Below are positions 44,001 through 49,810 of a DNA stretch of 64,000 nt, one piece after another. Position 1 is the stretch's first letter. The number at the start of each line of letters is the position of its first letter. Source of the stretch: Hofstenia miamia. Taxonomy: Eukaryota > Xenacoelomorpha > Acoela > Hofsteniidae. The notes beneath the pieces were generated by a model. The model ran no database searches. It saw only the letters and a list, made by a program, of their open reading frames with translations, and was not told where the DNA came from. The stretch is from the NCBI GenBank assembly GCA_900660155.1, contig CABFPE010000610.1, forward strand, positions 75,644 to 139,643. The letters run 5' to 3'. The translations under genes were made by a program, and so were the position numbers.

Positions 44001-47000
44001 TTTATCAGTTGCCACTGCTTATTTTTCAGGGAAAAACGTTTGTAAATATGTCTTTCTTTCACACTATACATTTTGCCGCCATTTTCATTTCTTTTTAGCC
44101 CATTAGCTAATATATACAATTATAAATTGAATTTGACATTAACTGCATTTTACGCAAGTGAGCTCTGTGCTCTTTTCGAAGAAGTTGTTTTAAAATCAAT
44201 TGATTAATGTTTATGTAAATCGCCTTTAGTTGCATTAAATTTATTGAATTATTCAAACAATATCGTATTATTAATGTGTATTTCTTATGCAATGGCTCTC
44301 TCTTGTTTCTTCCATTGGGAGTCAACGAGTTTTTTCTTTCAATTCATGGCCTATTATCCACTTGATTCAATTACAATCCGTCAATTGTTCCTCCCCGTTT
44401 TCAATTTCTTAATTCCTCTTAATTGTTAATCATCTCCTCCTGCTCCGTTGCTCGAAACAATACATGTTTAATTTATATGCGCACTTTCTTCCATTTCTCC
44501 ATTAAGACATTGGAACGAGGGGTTTGATCAATGACTGCCAGCCGAATTGTGAAGAGTACATGTATATAACTTTTTTTTCAATTTATGACAAGTACTATAA
44601 AATTATCTACTTAGCTGAAGGACTAAGTCATATCATGGTTGCTACAAAAATTTGGAAGAGTGCCAAACTTGAGATCAATGTTGGCATGTTTTAAACACAA
44701 TCTGTTTTTTGCAATGTTTTTTTTTGATAGTTTTTTTCGTACTTTCATAACCCATATTCTACCGTAAATACCTAAAAACCTGAGTTTTGTTTATGTCTAT
44801 GCACCGAAAAATAAATGTTGATAAGTTTATCATAATTCAATGTTTGCTAGTATGTGTTATATTTAGAAAAAAAATTGGTAGCTTCAGTTTGTCGGTTTAA
44901 GAGCAAAAAGACATTGTTTTAAAGGTTTTTTTGTAAAAATACATTTGCCACCCCTGCTTGGTATGAACCTCCAAGTCTAAGCAAAACATAATTTGAATTT
45001 TGAAACCCATTCCACTTTTATGTTATTATTTCGAAAAATTACTTTTGGTAACATTATTTGAAGACTGCCTAACTTTTAAATATTTTACTCCATAGCAGGC
45101 AACCTTCCTATGGTTGAAATGTTTTAAAAAATTCGATATTTTTAGCTTACGACTTATTTACAATTCTTTTGATTATTGTATAATAAAGTTATTTCTGATT
45201 TTTCATAAAATCTATCCTTGTAATCAGCCGTAGTCGCTGGTAATACCAGCTAAAGTGGGGTACTTAGTGGGTGAACCCATACTCGCACATCATTAGTCAA
45301 AATTCCGTTCCATTCATATTTTGAGCTTCCGATTAATGTTTTAATATAACAAGATAATATAGCCTCTTATCTCCACATAGTAAGTATTTCGGCCATGGTT
45401 TTGATGGAGCTGAAGTCTTGCTAATCCTAACCAAAAAAACGCGGTTTTTGTTCAAAAAAACGTTTTCAGGAATTTTGCATTACAAGGTTTTATGACTCCA
45501 TTTGACATTCTGAATTTCGATAGTTTAAGTAAAAGGCTTAATCTTCAGCACTTCTTTAATTTATATTGTTAATAGTGTCCTAAAAATTGGAAGCAATATG
45601 TGTGTGCATAAGCAATGCGCCTACTACAAAGCACCGTGTTTTGTCCAGATGTCTTTAACATATACTTTAATGATGTTTGTAAACACATTGGAGATTTCGA
45701 ACTATCACGCTACGGTAATGACCTGAATTTTTAAAAATCCTATGAGTCCATTAATTTCAACAGAATATTTTTTCAAATTTTAATTCATTGTATTTCAAAA
45801 CCTGAACCCTGAATGACATTCAATCAAGACAAATAATTTATTTCCACCTTTAACCCTCAAATGCATAAGTTTTTTGACTTACAAATATGCATAAGCTGGG
45901 TCCTCGGGGACCCATGATTGAATTTTACAGTTTATAGCAATATACCAATTTGCAGTCATAGGGAACTTAAGTGGTTACCTTTCTAAAGTATACATTATGG
46001 CTTTCTTCCTTGCCTTTCTCTTCTCTTGTTGAATTTCTATACTAACTAGTACAACTTCTGAAAGCCATTACTCTTTCAATTCTTATCCAATTTCTTAGCT
46101 CTTTTCATCATTCTTTAGAGCTCCTTTAATTCTATATCCCAATGTTTATATTATATTTTTAATTAATATTCCTTTTCCGTTATTAATGCTTTAATTTATT
46201 ATAACTTTCTTACTAGCGCTTTTCAACTATATCAACTGATCGATTTTGGAACCGGGGGACCCAGCACTTCCCATAATGTTTCACTAATTTAAAGTTGCGA
46301 AAACATTACTATTTTTCTGATTCAAATACATTATGTGGTTGCTCTTGTTCAAGGGTAGGATAACACAAAAGCTTTCTTTTCTAAGATTTTTCATTCTAGG
46401 AATATTCTCGTAAAATGTGCTCTCTGGGTCCCCGGGGACCCAGCTTATGCGTTTGAGGGTTAAATGAACAACGAGATATTGAGGGTTAATTCGATAACTT
46501 AAACTCGTAAGCATTAAGTACACGTTCTTTCAACTACAATGTAATGCAAAAACCTGACATTAANNNNNNNNNNNNNNNNNNNNNNNNNNNNNNNNNNNNN
46601 NNNNNNNNNNNNNNNNNNNNNNNNNNNNNNNNNNNNNNNNNNNNNNNNNNNNNNNNNNNNNNNNNNNNNNNNNNNNNNNNNNNNNNNNNNNNNNNNNNNN
46701 NNNNNNNNNNNNNNNNNNNNNNNNNNNNNNNNNNNNNNNNNNNNNNNNNNNNNNNNNNNNNNNNNNNNNNNNNNNNNNNNNNNNNNNNNNNNNNNNNNNN
46801 NNNNNNNNNNNNNNNNNNNNNNNNNNNNNNNNNNNNNNNNNNNNNNNNNNNNNNNNNNNNNNNNNNNNNNNNNNNNNNNNNNNNNNNNNNNNNNNNNNNN
46901 NNNNNNNNNNNNNNNNNNNNNNNNNNNNNNNNNNNNNNNNNNNNNNNNNNNNNNNNNNNNNNNNNNNNNNNNNNNNNNNNNNNNNNNNNNNNNNNNNNNN

Positions 47001-49810
47001 NNNNNNNNNNNNNNNNNNNNNNNNNNNNNNNNNNNNNNNNNNNNNNNNNNNNNNNNNNNNNNNNNNNNNNNNNNNNNNNNNNNNNNNNNNNNNNNNNNNN
47101 NNNNNNNNNNNNNNNNNNNNNNNNNNNNNNNNNNNNNNNNNNNNNNNNNNNNNNNNNNNNNNNNNNNNNNNNNNNNNNNNNNNNNNNNNNNNNNNNNNNN
47201 NNNNNNNNNNNNNNNNNNNNNNNNNNNNNNNNNNNNNNNNNNNNNNNNNNNNNNNNNNNNNNNNNNNNNNNNNNNNNNNNNNNNNNNNNNNNNNNNNNNN
47301 NNNNNNNNNNNNNNNNNNNNNNNNNNNNNNNNNNNNNNNNNNNNNNNNNNNNNNNNNNNNNNNNNNNNNNNNNNNNNNNNNNNNNNNNNNNNNNNNNNNN
47401 NNNNNNNNNNNNNNNNNNNNNNNNNNNNNNNNNNNNNNNNNNNNNNNNNNNNNNNNNNNNNNNNNNNNNNNNNNNNNNNNNNNNNNNNNNNNNNNNNNNN
47501 NNNNNNNNNNNNNNNNNNNNNNNNNNNNNNNNNNNNNNNNNNNNNNNNNNNNNNNNNNNNNNNTATTCTCGTAATATTCTCGTAATATGTTCGCAAAGTG
47601 TCCTCTCTGGCTCCCCGGGGACCCTGGAGATGCAATTGAGGGAAAATGGAGAGAAAAGCCATCGATCTATCAATGATACGCCATTAATAATATAATTTAT
47701 GTTTACTAATTGTTTACTAAATGATCTGGAATATTTCCGAAAAAAATCAGTAAGAAATTTTGAAAAAATTTAAGGTACTATTAACGAATTTGTAATCAAA
47801 TGTTACTCAGATGCATGTTTTAGGCCGCTTGAACACCGGTTCCATACCACTGGCATATCAGATTTTTATTAAGAATATATTATTATTGTGTTTTTAACGG
47901 ATTTTTGTGGTTTTTTTGTTTTGTATATGTTATTTATACTTTTTGCATAGTTTCCTATTGGTTTAATCAACAATTTTTAAACACTTTTAAAACATTTTTC
48001 AAGCAATTTTCTTCATATTTTTCTATAAATATTTTTAATATTAATTAAATGTATATATAATGTTAAATTAATTTAACATTATTTAGAATTACTTTAATCT
48101 TATTGCATGTTATTGAAATTTTCTTCAATTTTCTAAAAATTTTAAAAAGATTATTTAAACTATGGAGTAACAATTGATTATCTATCGCCTTTTAATGTCT
48201 TCTTAACGTCTGAATACAGTTTGGAAACATTATGTAAACATTTTTAAAAAGTTGTTAGTAGGTAATTAGTTGGCGGATTGTTTGGATTAACATTTTAGCA
48301 CGAGTTTTAAAGAACTTTTTAAATGACTCTCATATAACTTAGAAATAACTCAAGCATAAGTGAAAGAGAAGTTAACGAACAGTAGAAGAAAACGAAACGT
48401 ATGCTACCTCATTCCTCCTGCAGCTCTACATCATCAACGTCAACCCGTGCGCCATCAGTTTTCGAACAGTTATCTTAAATTTATAGTAGATTTATTATGC
48501 ATTAAATTTATTACTAATTAATTAACAACTGATTTACAACTGATTTATTTTGTTTCTTTGTGTATTTCCTCTCATTTGTGATGGTTGCTCTTTCATAAGT
48601 ATGGCAATTATTTTTACGTAATCGTCTAAATTTGCACACAAGATACTAGGGCTGTTGAATCAAAATGTGTTTGAAGAATGATTTTGGATAAACTATTAAC
48701 CTTACTATGTATTTTATTTTGCGTCCAGTTGATTATTTAGATTTAGAGAATTACACTTAAGGTTTTGTACTTCTTACGATTCAACGACGTCAGCTCTTTA
48801 CAAATTTATAAATATGAGTTTTTAAATATGAAGTACAGCTTACGATGTAGGTGTGTATACACGTATATATATATATATAAAGGTTGTGATTTCCCCAAAA
48901 TTAAATTGAAAGCTTTAACAACATGTATGGAGTTCTTAATGTCAGCTTCTTGCTGATTGGTCATGTGCAAATTGCCAATAACCAAAAATATTTCATCACA
49001 CCTTGATTGAAAAGTTTGGTTTGGATTTTTATGCATTCTAAATCATCTTCGAAATACTATGTATCGAAAACTTTCAAATTCAATACCATAATTTAAGGAA
49101 TTTTTTGTTTAATTTTGTGCTCAATGGCTATGTAGGATTATAACTGCTGTAATGGATTGCAACTCTTTATTTGCGGTTGACGCAATCAATGTGATGCAGT
49201 TCATCCGCAGTGAAATTGAGTTAGTAGCGTACGCAATGGGAAATATGGTGTAATCTGCCCTTGTCATGTTTTCAAAATTGATTCTGATTGGCTAAATCAA
49301 AAAAAAATCTGTAAAAACAAATTTAAAAACTAAAGTGAATATTTAGCGTCTGAGATGTACCAGCCACCTACCCCACACCCTTCGTCCGCGTTCGCCCCTG
49401 AATTGAGGCACTTGGAATTTTGGTATATTTTTAACGGTGGGCAGTTCCTTAGTAGGAAATTTTGAAATAAATTCAGAATAACCCTAGAGTAGACAAAAAT
49501 TATGGTTTTCAGGAAAAATGCATGGAATGTTTTAGAATAATTAACATGCTTGCATTCGCAGCCTATTTTTTATATTTTCTTTAGTAAATATCCTCCTCTA
49601 ATGGACAAAGCCGAAGCACTTCGTTACCGAGAGGACTATTATCGGGAGTACCCCGAATATTGCCGTTTGTATGAGTATATCAAAGCGTTCAAAGAACGTG
49701 AACACCACTTACGCAACGAGTACAGACATCTGCATGACAAAGACTGCAGTCTAAACAAAATCAACTCTTTCAATCGACGAGTAGTCGAGCTTTTCGAAAG
49801 GGAGTATAAG
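70..49810 (+). CDS. ELL: ELL elongation factor gene, nine exons, partial at both ends
   Basis: ELL binds RNA polymerase II in the nucleus, suppresses transient pausing and is a subunit of the super and little elongation complexes (family knowledge). Nine exons (70-167, 5548-5667, 6316-6353, 6765-6921, 20917-21040, 29745-29851, 30424-30463, 39326-39447, 49585-49810) join in one frame for 344 codons, with split codons that fit at every junction. Conserved blocks appear in the vertebrate order: HLPS..GEKRFDFSLS and LSDKLTIKATEEVYQETKEK in the N-terminal region, REWVIHFLALQPSRQTDLVK in the winged-helix part, KKPRPCLEDPLGLLS in the linker, then an occludin-type helix from YREDYYREYPEYCRLYEYIK. The linker before the occludin domain is tens of residues, against about 200 in human ELL; an exon could hide in a gap or be missed. 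The initiator methionine lies upstream of the window and the last ~30 residues were not found. Identity is secure; exon completeness is not. Confidence 0.93.
2348..3052. mobile_element. nonautonomous hAT-like element, 705 bp
   Basis: The left end reads AGGGCTGCGGAATTGAACGA and the right end, reversed, reads AGGGTTGGTAACGATTAATA. The flanking 8-mers are attttata (2340-2347) and atattata (3053-3060), 7 of 8 identical, as expected for a hAT target duplication. Both ends carry palindromic AT motifs such as TTAATAGTTAACTATTAA. No transposase is recognised inside; a 67-codon minus-strand frame (2782-2985) has no known motif. Confidence 0.65.
4650..4736. repeat. imperfect inverted repeat (hairpin)
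   Basis: Arms of about 24 bases share CAGATTTTGCA and flanking bases (arm 1 near 4650-4673, arm 2 near 4712-4736) around a loop of about 38 bases. It may be a small foldback element or chance; no target duplication was identified. Confidence 0.55.
5548..5667 (+). CDS. ELL: ELL exon b
   Basis: The acceptor is ttctttag and the donor is gtatat at 5668. Together with the AA left from the previous exon it reads NLSLLSCGR, LSDKLTIKATEEVYQETKEK and MSRVEEDNKKV, matching the human stretch LDCLGSIQDKITVCATDDSY with high confidence. It ends with AG, completed by T at 6316 to give Ser. Confidence 0.92.
5725..5856. repeat. 66-bp tandem duplication, two identical units
   Basis: Units 5725-5790 and 5791-5856 look identical. 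They sit in the 648-bp intron between exons b and c, 57 bases after the donor. Identity suggests a very recent duplication or an assembly doubling. Confidence 0.9.
6316..6353 (+). CDS. ELL: ELL exon c (38-nt micro-exon)
   Basis: The acceptor is gttatttag and the donor is gtaaga at 6354. It reads (S)TKKLEEYSSPKI and leaves a single G, completed by GG at 6765 (Gly). It is not diagnostic alone, but good splice sites and fitting phases on both sides support it. Confidence 0.8.
6765..6921 (+). CDS. ELL: ELL exon d (basic, proline/serine-rich linker)
   Basis: The acceptor is tatgttttag and the donor is gtagat at 6922. It is open for 51 codons as GKGKTSKPLKIKHLPPSHAF and then a Lys/Ser/Pro-rich stretch ending EGHTVI. 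This is the linker ahead of the winged-helix part, comparable to the human segment with RKRATPINL. It ends with AG, completed by A at 20917 (Arg). Confidence 0.87.
10657..10977. repeat. duplicated segment flanking a 13-N gap
   Basis: The segment starting TGGAACTGAGCCGAATCGTC occurs at 10657-10817 and again at 10831-10977, with N from 10818 to 10830. The only difference noticed is a 14-base stretch (tttcgatgatcccg) present in the first and absent from the second. A small gap between near-identical copies is typical of two alleles placed in series by an assembler; a true tandem duplication is the alternative. Confidence 0.8.
10719..11212. mobile_element. possible MITE with GC-richer ends
   Basis: Left part GGGCCGTTTCGATGATCCCG, then a palindrome ATGCGGCTAGCCGCAT; right end, reversed, CCCCGTTTACACGAGATGCG followed by GAGCAG. 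GATGCGG and GGAGCAG occur near both ends, and the GC content is above the surroundings. No target duplication was found and the left end is confused by the duplication and gap. Confidence 0.35.
13003..13347 (+). mobile_element. CAGGGTTGGC-family hAT MITE, copy 1
   Basis: Left end GAGGGTTAGCATGTTTTAAA, right end TTTTTTGCCAACCCTG. The flanks ctttctac (12995-13002) and tttgctac (13348-13355) match at 6 of 8 bases, fitting an aged 8-bp target duplication. It shares an internal GATAAGTTTATCATAA-like block and AAGAGCAAAAAACATT with copies at 44676, 51762 and 58718. No coding sequence recognised. Confidence 0.7.
13955..14207. mobile_element. hAT-like MITE with AACTCG subterminal repeats
   Basis: Starts near AAGGGTTTTCAGGCGCTCGG and ends ACGAGCGAGTAACCCTG, so both outer ends share a GGGTT...GCTCG pattern in inverted orientation. 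The hexamer AACTCG or ACTCGA recurs at least nine times inside, clustered toward the two ends, as hAT transposase-binding repeats often are. The 8-base flanks match only weakly, so the ends are approximate. Confidence 0.5.
15127..15466. mobile_element. young hAT MITE with perfect 8-bp target duplication
   Basis: Perfect 20-bp terminal inverted repeats: CAGACTTGTCAACGAGCCGA at the left and its reverse complement at the right. Both flanks are atatgtgc (15119-15126 and 15467-15474). CGAGCC or its near copies recur in both subterminal regions (about 15140-15190 and 15365-15450). The 340-bp length and lack of a transposase mark it as nonautonomous. The intact duplication points to a recent insertion. 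Confidence 0.88.
15785..16249 (-). mobile_element. TTTAACC-family repeat, copy A
   Basis: Runs from AATCTTAAACAGCCTCGCG to CCAGACTGTTTAAGGCTAA. Reversed, it matches 28232-28832 over most of its length (for example TCTCTCCATACCTA, AACAAAGAACTTTGA and TTCTATTAAAGCTT) but lacks most of the GC-rich core. No known transposase. Confidence 0.7.
20917..21040 (+). CDS. ELL: ELL exon e (winged-helix part)
   Basis: The acceptor is gtttttttag and the donor is gttctc at 21041. After completing Arg it reads EWVIHFLALQPSRQTDLVKR then IVRAGLTGPGIATISAHILPQ in two parts, closely following human RDRVLHLLALRPYRKAELLL...KDGLTQADKDALDGLLQQV. This is one of the most diagnostic exons. It ends in phase 0. Confidence 0.94.
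22381..22833 (+). mobile_element. TTTAACC-family repeat, copy D
   Basis: Left end GACCTTAAACTGCCTA, right end reversed AACTTTAAACTGCCTA, a near-perfect terminal inverted repeat of about 14 bases. The inside matches 53046-53462 (GGATAGAGAAYGRTCTCC, AGGCTAGTTGTTRCTCC, CATTATGTTCGAGCA). D and E form a subfamily distinct from A/B. Confidence 0.7.
23853..24195 (-). mobile_element. TTTAACC-family repeat, copy C (truncated)
   Basis: Same orientation as copy A. It shares TTCTATTAAAGTGTATTGCTG, cut here to its core TTCTATTAAAG, plus TCCCTCCATACCTAG and CGTGCCGTGCGTGGTCAGAGG-like blocks. The outer ends are degraded, so limits are approximate. Confidence 0.6.
24668..25759 (-). pseudogene. possible decayed coding stretch, unidentified
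   Basis: On the minus strand two stretches look protein-like in composition. One is a 132-codon frame at 25361-25759. The other is about 40 codons ending at a stop at 24668-24670, containing LREKYKNVLDAEFAKLFVAF. Between them the frames are broken. No family was recognised; it could be an old processed pseudogene, a transposon remnant or chance. Similarity to known proteins was not testable here. Confidence 0.2.
26257..26648. mobile_element. weak hAT-like remnant
   Basis: Left TAGGAGTGGACGCGGGTTG and right, reversed, TAGTGATGTGCCCAACCG share the TAGNGNTGnnCnCGGGTTG/AACCG style seen at hAT ends. The flanking 8-mers do not match, so this may be two unrelated pieces. Confidence 0.25.
28232..28832 (+). 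mobile_element. TTTAACC-family repeat, copy B (longest, GC-rich core)
   Basis: Left TTTAACCTTAAACAGGCT and right, reversed, TTTAACCTCAAACAGCCT form an inverted terminal repeat of about 18 bases with two mismatches. The core (about 28380-28500) is strikingly GC-rich, with GCGCGCTGGCCTTGTCCC and GCGCACGGCACGCCGC. Opposite frames of 73 and 89 codons cross the core but show no known domain. It is a nonautonomous DNA element of unassigned superfamily; target duplication unclear. Confidence 0.72.
29745..29851 (+). CDS. ELL: ELL exon f (winged-helix part, second half)
   Basis: The acceptor is tacattttag and the donor is gtatgt at 29852. In phase 0 it reads VATSRGNKFYLNRSLYSTIK followed by PYWEHYSPSERKIAS, aligned with human VANMSAKDGTCTLQDCMYKD and VQKDWPGYSEGDQQLL. 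It leaves GC, completed by C at 30424 (Ala). Confidence 0.92.
30424..30463 (+). CDS. ELL: ELL exon g (40-nt micro-exon)
   Basis: The acceptor is tctatttag and the donor is gttaat, a weaker but allowed site, at 30464. It reads (A)NIEAHTKSNTANQ and returns to phase 0, which suits the next exon. Support is the position and phase; the sequence itself is not diagnostic. Confidence 0.7.
30529..30594. repeat. 33-bp tandem duplication, two identical units
   Basis: Unit beginning TCTTACGAATGTTGTTTTGA occurs at 30529-30561 and 30562-30594 without visible difference, just after exon g. Confidence 0.9.
30850..30952. repeat. degenerate CCCTAA-like stretch
   Basis: About 100 bases of imperfect C-rich/A-rich motifs (AACCCTAATCC, CATAACCCAATC, CCAACCCTAAACAC). 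It resembles a decayed interstitial telomere-type repeat but no clean hexamer array is present. Confidence 0.4.
31767..31792. repeat. (TA)n microsatellite at mariner insertion point
   Basis: Pure TA run directly abutting the mariner left end. Mariner inserts at TA, so the run probably served as target. Confidence 0.85.
31835..31922 (+). repeat. two 44-bp direct repeats between left end and transposase
   Basis: Units 31835-31878 and 31879-31922, each starting TTGACCAATCA, differ at about two bases. They may be duplicated transposase-binding or promoter sequence; that role is inference. Confidence 0.9.
31976..33034 (+). CDS. mariner-superfamily transposase, open frame
   Basis: A cut-and-paste DNA transposase of 352 residues, the usual length for mariner. 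The N-terminal ~110 residues form two helix-turn-helix units joined by a GRPR-type linker (SGRPS, residues 62-66). The catalytic triad is readable: D156 in WSDEAYF, D244 in FQHDGAPPH and D282 in PPRSPDLSPLDFYLWG, with 87 and 37 residues between, hence DD37D. The start codon shortly follows the left-end repeats; no other in-frame start improves the fit. There is no internal stop or frameshift, so the copy is either young or potentially functional. The maT-like assignment by spacing is tentative. Confidence 0.93.
   Translation: MNLDDRLDIVKLFYKNGESPTLTLRAFKKLRNLKKNPFSTTAITNLINKFNETKSLHDIPKSGRPSLIDERKEEVVETMQKLQTENVLGHASSYSVSQICNIPQRSVCRVLHSCGMNPYKISLLQSITAEDKPKRLEFCKWVLDNPELVHDIVWSDEAYFSLDGLVNRHNCVIWSFENPHRNMQKSLHPQKVCVWMAFSARYKLTPVFFDKTVNQENYTNLLKDSVFPELKRKRKMRSVIFQHDGAPPHFSVLARDFISSQLPENRVIGRGYGVPWPPRSPDLSPLDFYLWGTLKARVFHSYRANDLDDLKQKIIKEIDEISVDELRRSVENLHKRCEMVIANNGGAIEHLI
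33116..33621. other. assembly gap (506 N)
   Basis: Unknown bases immediately after the mariner right side; any open frame crossing it is an artefact. The right terminal repeat and flanking TA run probably lie here. Confidence 0.95.
33725..33749. repeat. (TA)n microsatellite
   Basis: About 24 bases of TA repeat downstream of the gap. Confidence 0.85.
34090..35095 (+). mobile_element. LINE (non-LTR retrotransposon) fragment, reverse transcriptase end
   Basis: Plus-strand reading gives VLQGSILEPLLLTIFFSDFM (34260-34319), the GVPQGSxLGPLLF motif of LINE reverse transcriptase. It is followed by SECMLYAGDIRIFSS, where the catalytic YADD has become YAGD (34356-34367). Further on are SNGLLFNISK and a LG..IAPHLL segment. 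Stops interrupt the frame repeatedly, so the copy is dead. The stretch is unusually C/T-rich and runs up to the piggyBac insertion. The clade (Jockey/CR1-like) cannot be fixed. Confidence 0.78.
35297..37251 (-). pseudogene. broken piggyBac transposase
   Basis: The N-terminal acidic stretch (SDEEDD-type, around 36850-36960) is followed by FFTDEFLGKIYEIS and a RYWEEETRLHQ segment (36305-36595). The catalytic core lies in 35811-36356: first Asp in VDEQICPYKG (about 36345), second in IIYFDNWYNSPEL (about 36102). The third is in GMALVDETNWY (about 35766). The C-terminal cysteine-rich finger (CKLPGC..., CRKC..., ending at 35297) is present. An in-frame TGA near 36635 and several frame changes (near 36905, 36440-36330, 35850) break the protein, so the copy cannot make full transposase. 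All three catalytic Asp are retained. Confidence 0.88.
37759..37830. repeat. 36-bp tandem duplication at the piggyBac 5' end
   Basis: Units 37759-37794 and 37795-37830 (AATACAAATGATACCGCAGT...) appear identical and end four bases before the element terminus. Probably a doubled subterminal binding region or a copying slip. Confidence 0.88.
37979..38057. repeat. compound AT/ATT microsatellite
   Basis: Long AT run with a short (ATT)n block in the middle. Confidence 0.9.
39326..39447 (+). CDS. ELL: ELL exon h (KKPR linker)
   Basis: The acceptor is gattttttag and the donor is gtaagt at 39448. In phase 0 it reads QSKRPNIEESEKLVAKKPRP then CLEDPLGLLSNTDQISNEEP. Human ELL has QKRLQPPDFIDPLANKKPR at the same place. 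It leaves AC, completed by T at 49585 (Thr). Confidence 0.88.
41180..41290 (+). repeat. TTTAACC-family fragment, copy F
   Basis: Matches part of copy B: CTTAAAGCACCACAGAATAT against CTGAAAGCACCGCATGATAT, then TTTGTTCTATCCTTGACTTTGAGCACGGCAC, of which CCTTGACTTTGAGCACGGCAC corresponds to ACCTTTGACTCTGCGCACGGCAC. Here only the aligned cores are meant. Both outer ends are missing. Confidence 0.5.
44676..44956 (+). mobile_element. CAGGGTTGGC-family hAT MITE, copy 2
   Basis: Left CAATGTTGGCATGTTTTAAA, right TTTGCCACCCCTG. The flanks cttgagat (44668-44675) and cttggtat (44957-44964) match at 6 of 8. Internal GATAAGTTTATCATAATTCA is shared with copy 1. Confidence 0.7.
45620..45733 (+). mobile_element. 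LINE reverse-transcriptase fragment
   Basis: Plus-strand frame LLQSTVFCPDVFNIYFNDVC then KHIGDFELSRYGNDLNF before a stop. The GxxQGxxxxPxLFNIYxND...YADD pattern of non-LTR reverse transcriptase is plain, with the catalytic YADD changed to YGND. It is a different LINE from the one at 34 kb and is clearly dead; outer limits unknown. Confidence 0.72.
45854..46459. mobile_element. piggyBac-type MITE with terminal palindromes, 606 bp
   Basis: TTAA flanks at 45850-45853 and 46460-46463. Terminal inverted repeat CCCTCAAAYGCATAAG at both ends, with CTGGGTCCYCGGGGACCCA inside it (adjacent on the right, spaced further in on the left). On the right this is a perfect palindrome (CTGGGTCCCCGGGGACCCAG). 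A third partial copy of the palindrome lies near 46250-46265. The inner frame at 46284-46523 shows no transposase. Confidence 0.8.
46564..47563. other. assembly gap (1000 N)
   Basis: A round 1000-N block, a size often used for unknown length. Sequence on its right side repeats that on its left, so the gap was probably caused by near-identical repeats. Long frames crossing it are artefacts. Confidence 0.95.
47564..47645. repeat. second partial copy of the palindromic MITE end
   Basis: Reads ATATTCTCGTAATATGTTCG then CTCTCTGGCTCCCCGGGGAC and ATTGAGGGA, matching the right end of the 45854-46459 element (46395-46460) with several changes; the terminal TTAA is not preserved. Confidence 0.7.
48863..48880. 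repeat. short (TA)n microsatellite
   Basis: Eighteen-base TA run. Confidence 0.7.
49585..49810 (+). CDS. ELL: ELL exon i (occludin/ELL homology domain)
   Basis: The acceptor is tttctttag and the donor is gtatgt at 49811. After completing Thr it runs KYPPLMDKAEALRYREDYYR, EYPEYCRLYEYIKAFKEREH and on to VVELFEREYK, 75 codons of amphipathic, charged helix. It aligns with human KYAAISSSEQRQSYKNDFNA through EEYETTRGQILQEYRKIK. This domain is shared with occludin and mediates partner binding in elongation complexes (family knowledge). About 30 C-terminal residues (the human KTNTNY...CEYLHSKLAHIKRL part) are missing and should be in a following phase-0 exon. Confidence 0.93.

Larger units (their letters stand above)
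39448..49584 (+). other. ELL: ELL intron, 10.1 kb, with 1-kb gap
   Basis: Contains a TTTAACC-family fragment (41180-41290), a CAGGGTTGGC-family copy (44676-44956), a LINE fragment (45620-45733), a piggyBac-type MITE (45854-46459) and an N gap (46564-47563). Other parts are AT-rich with no recognised content. A linker exon, entering and leaving in phase 2, could be hidden in the gap. Confidence 0.8.

Noticed and set aside
46514-47695. Three ~380-codon frames on both strands
   Set aside because: Produced by the 1000-N gap; only the short flanks are real sequence and belong to a MITE end.
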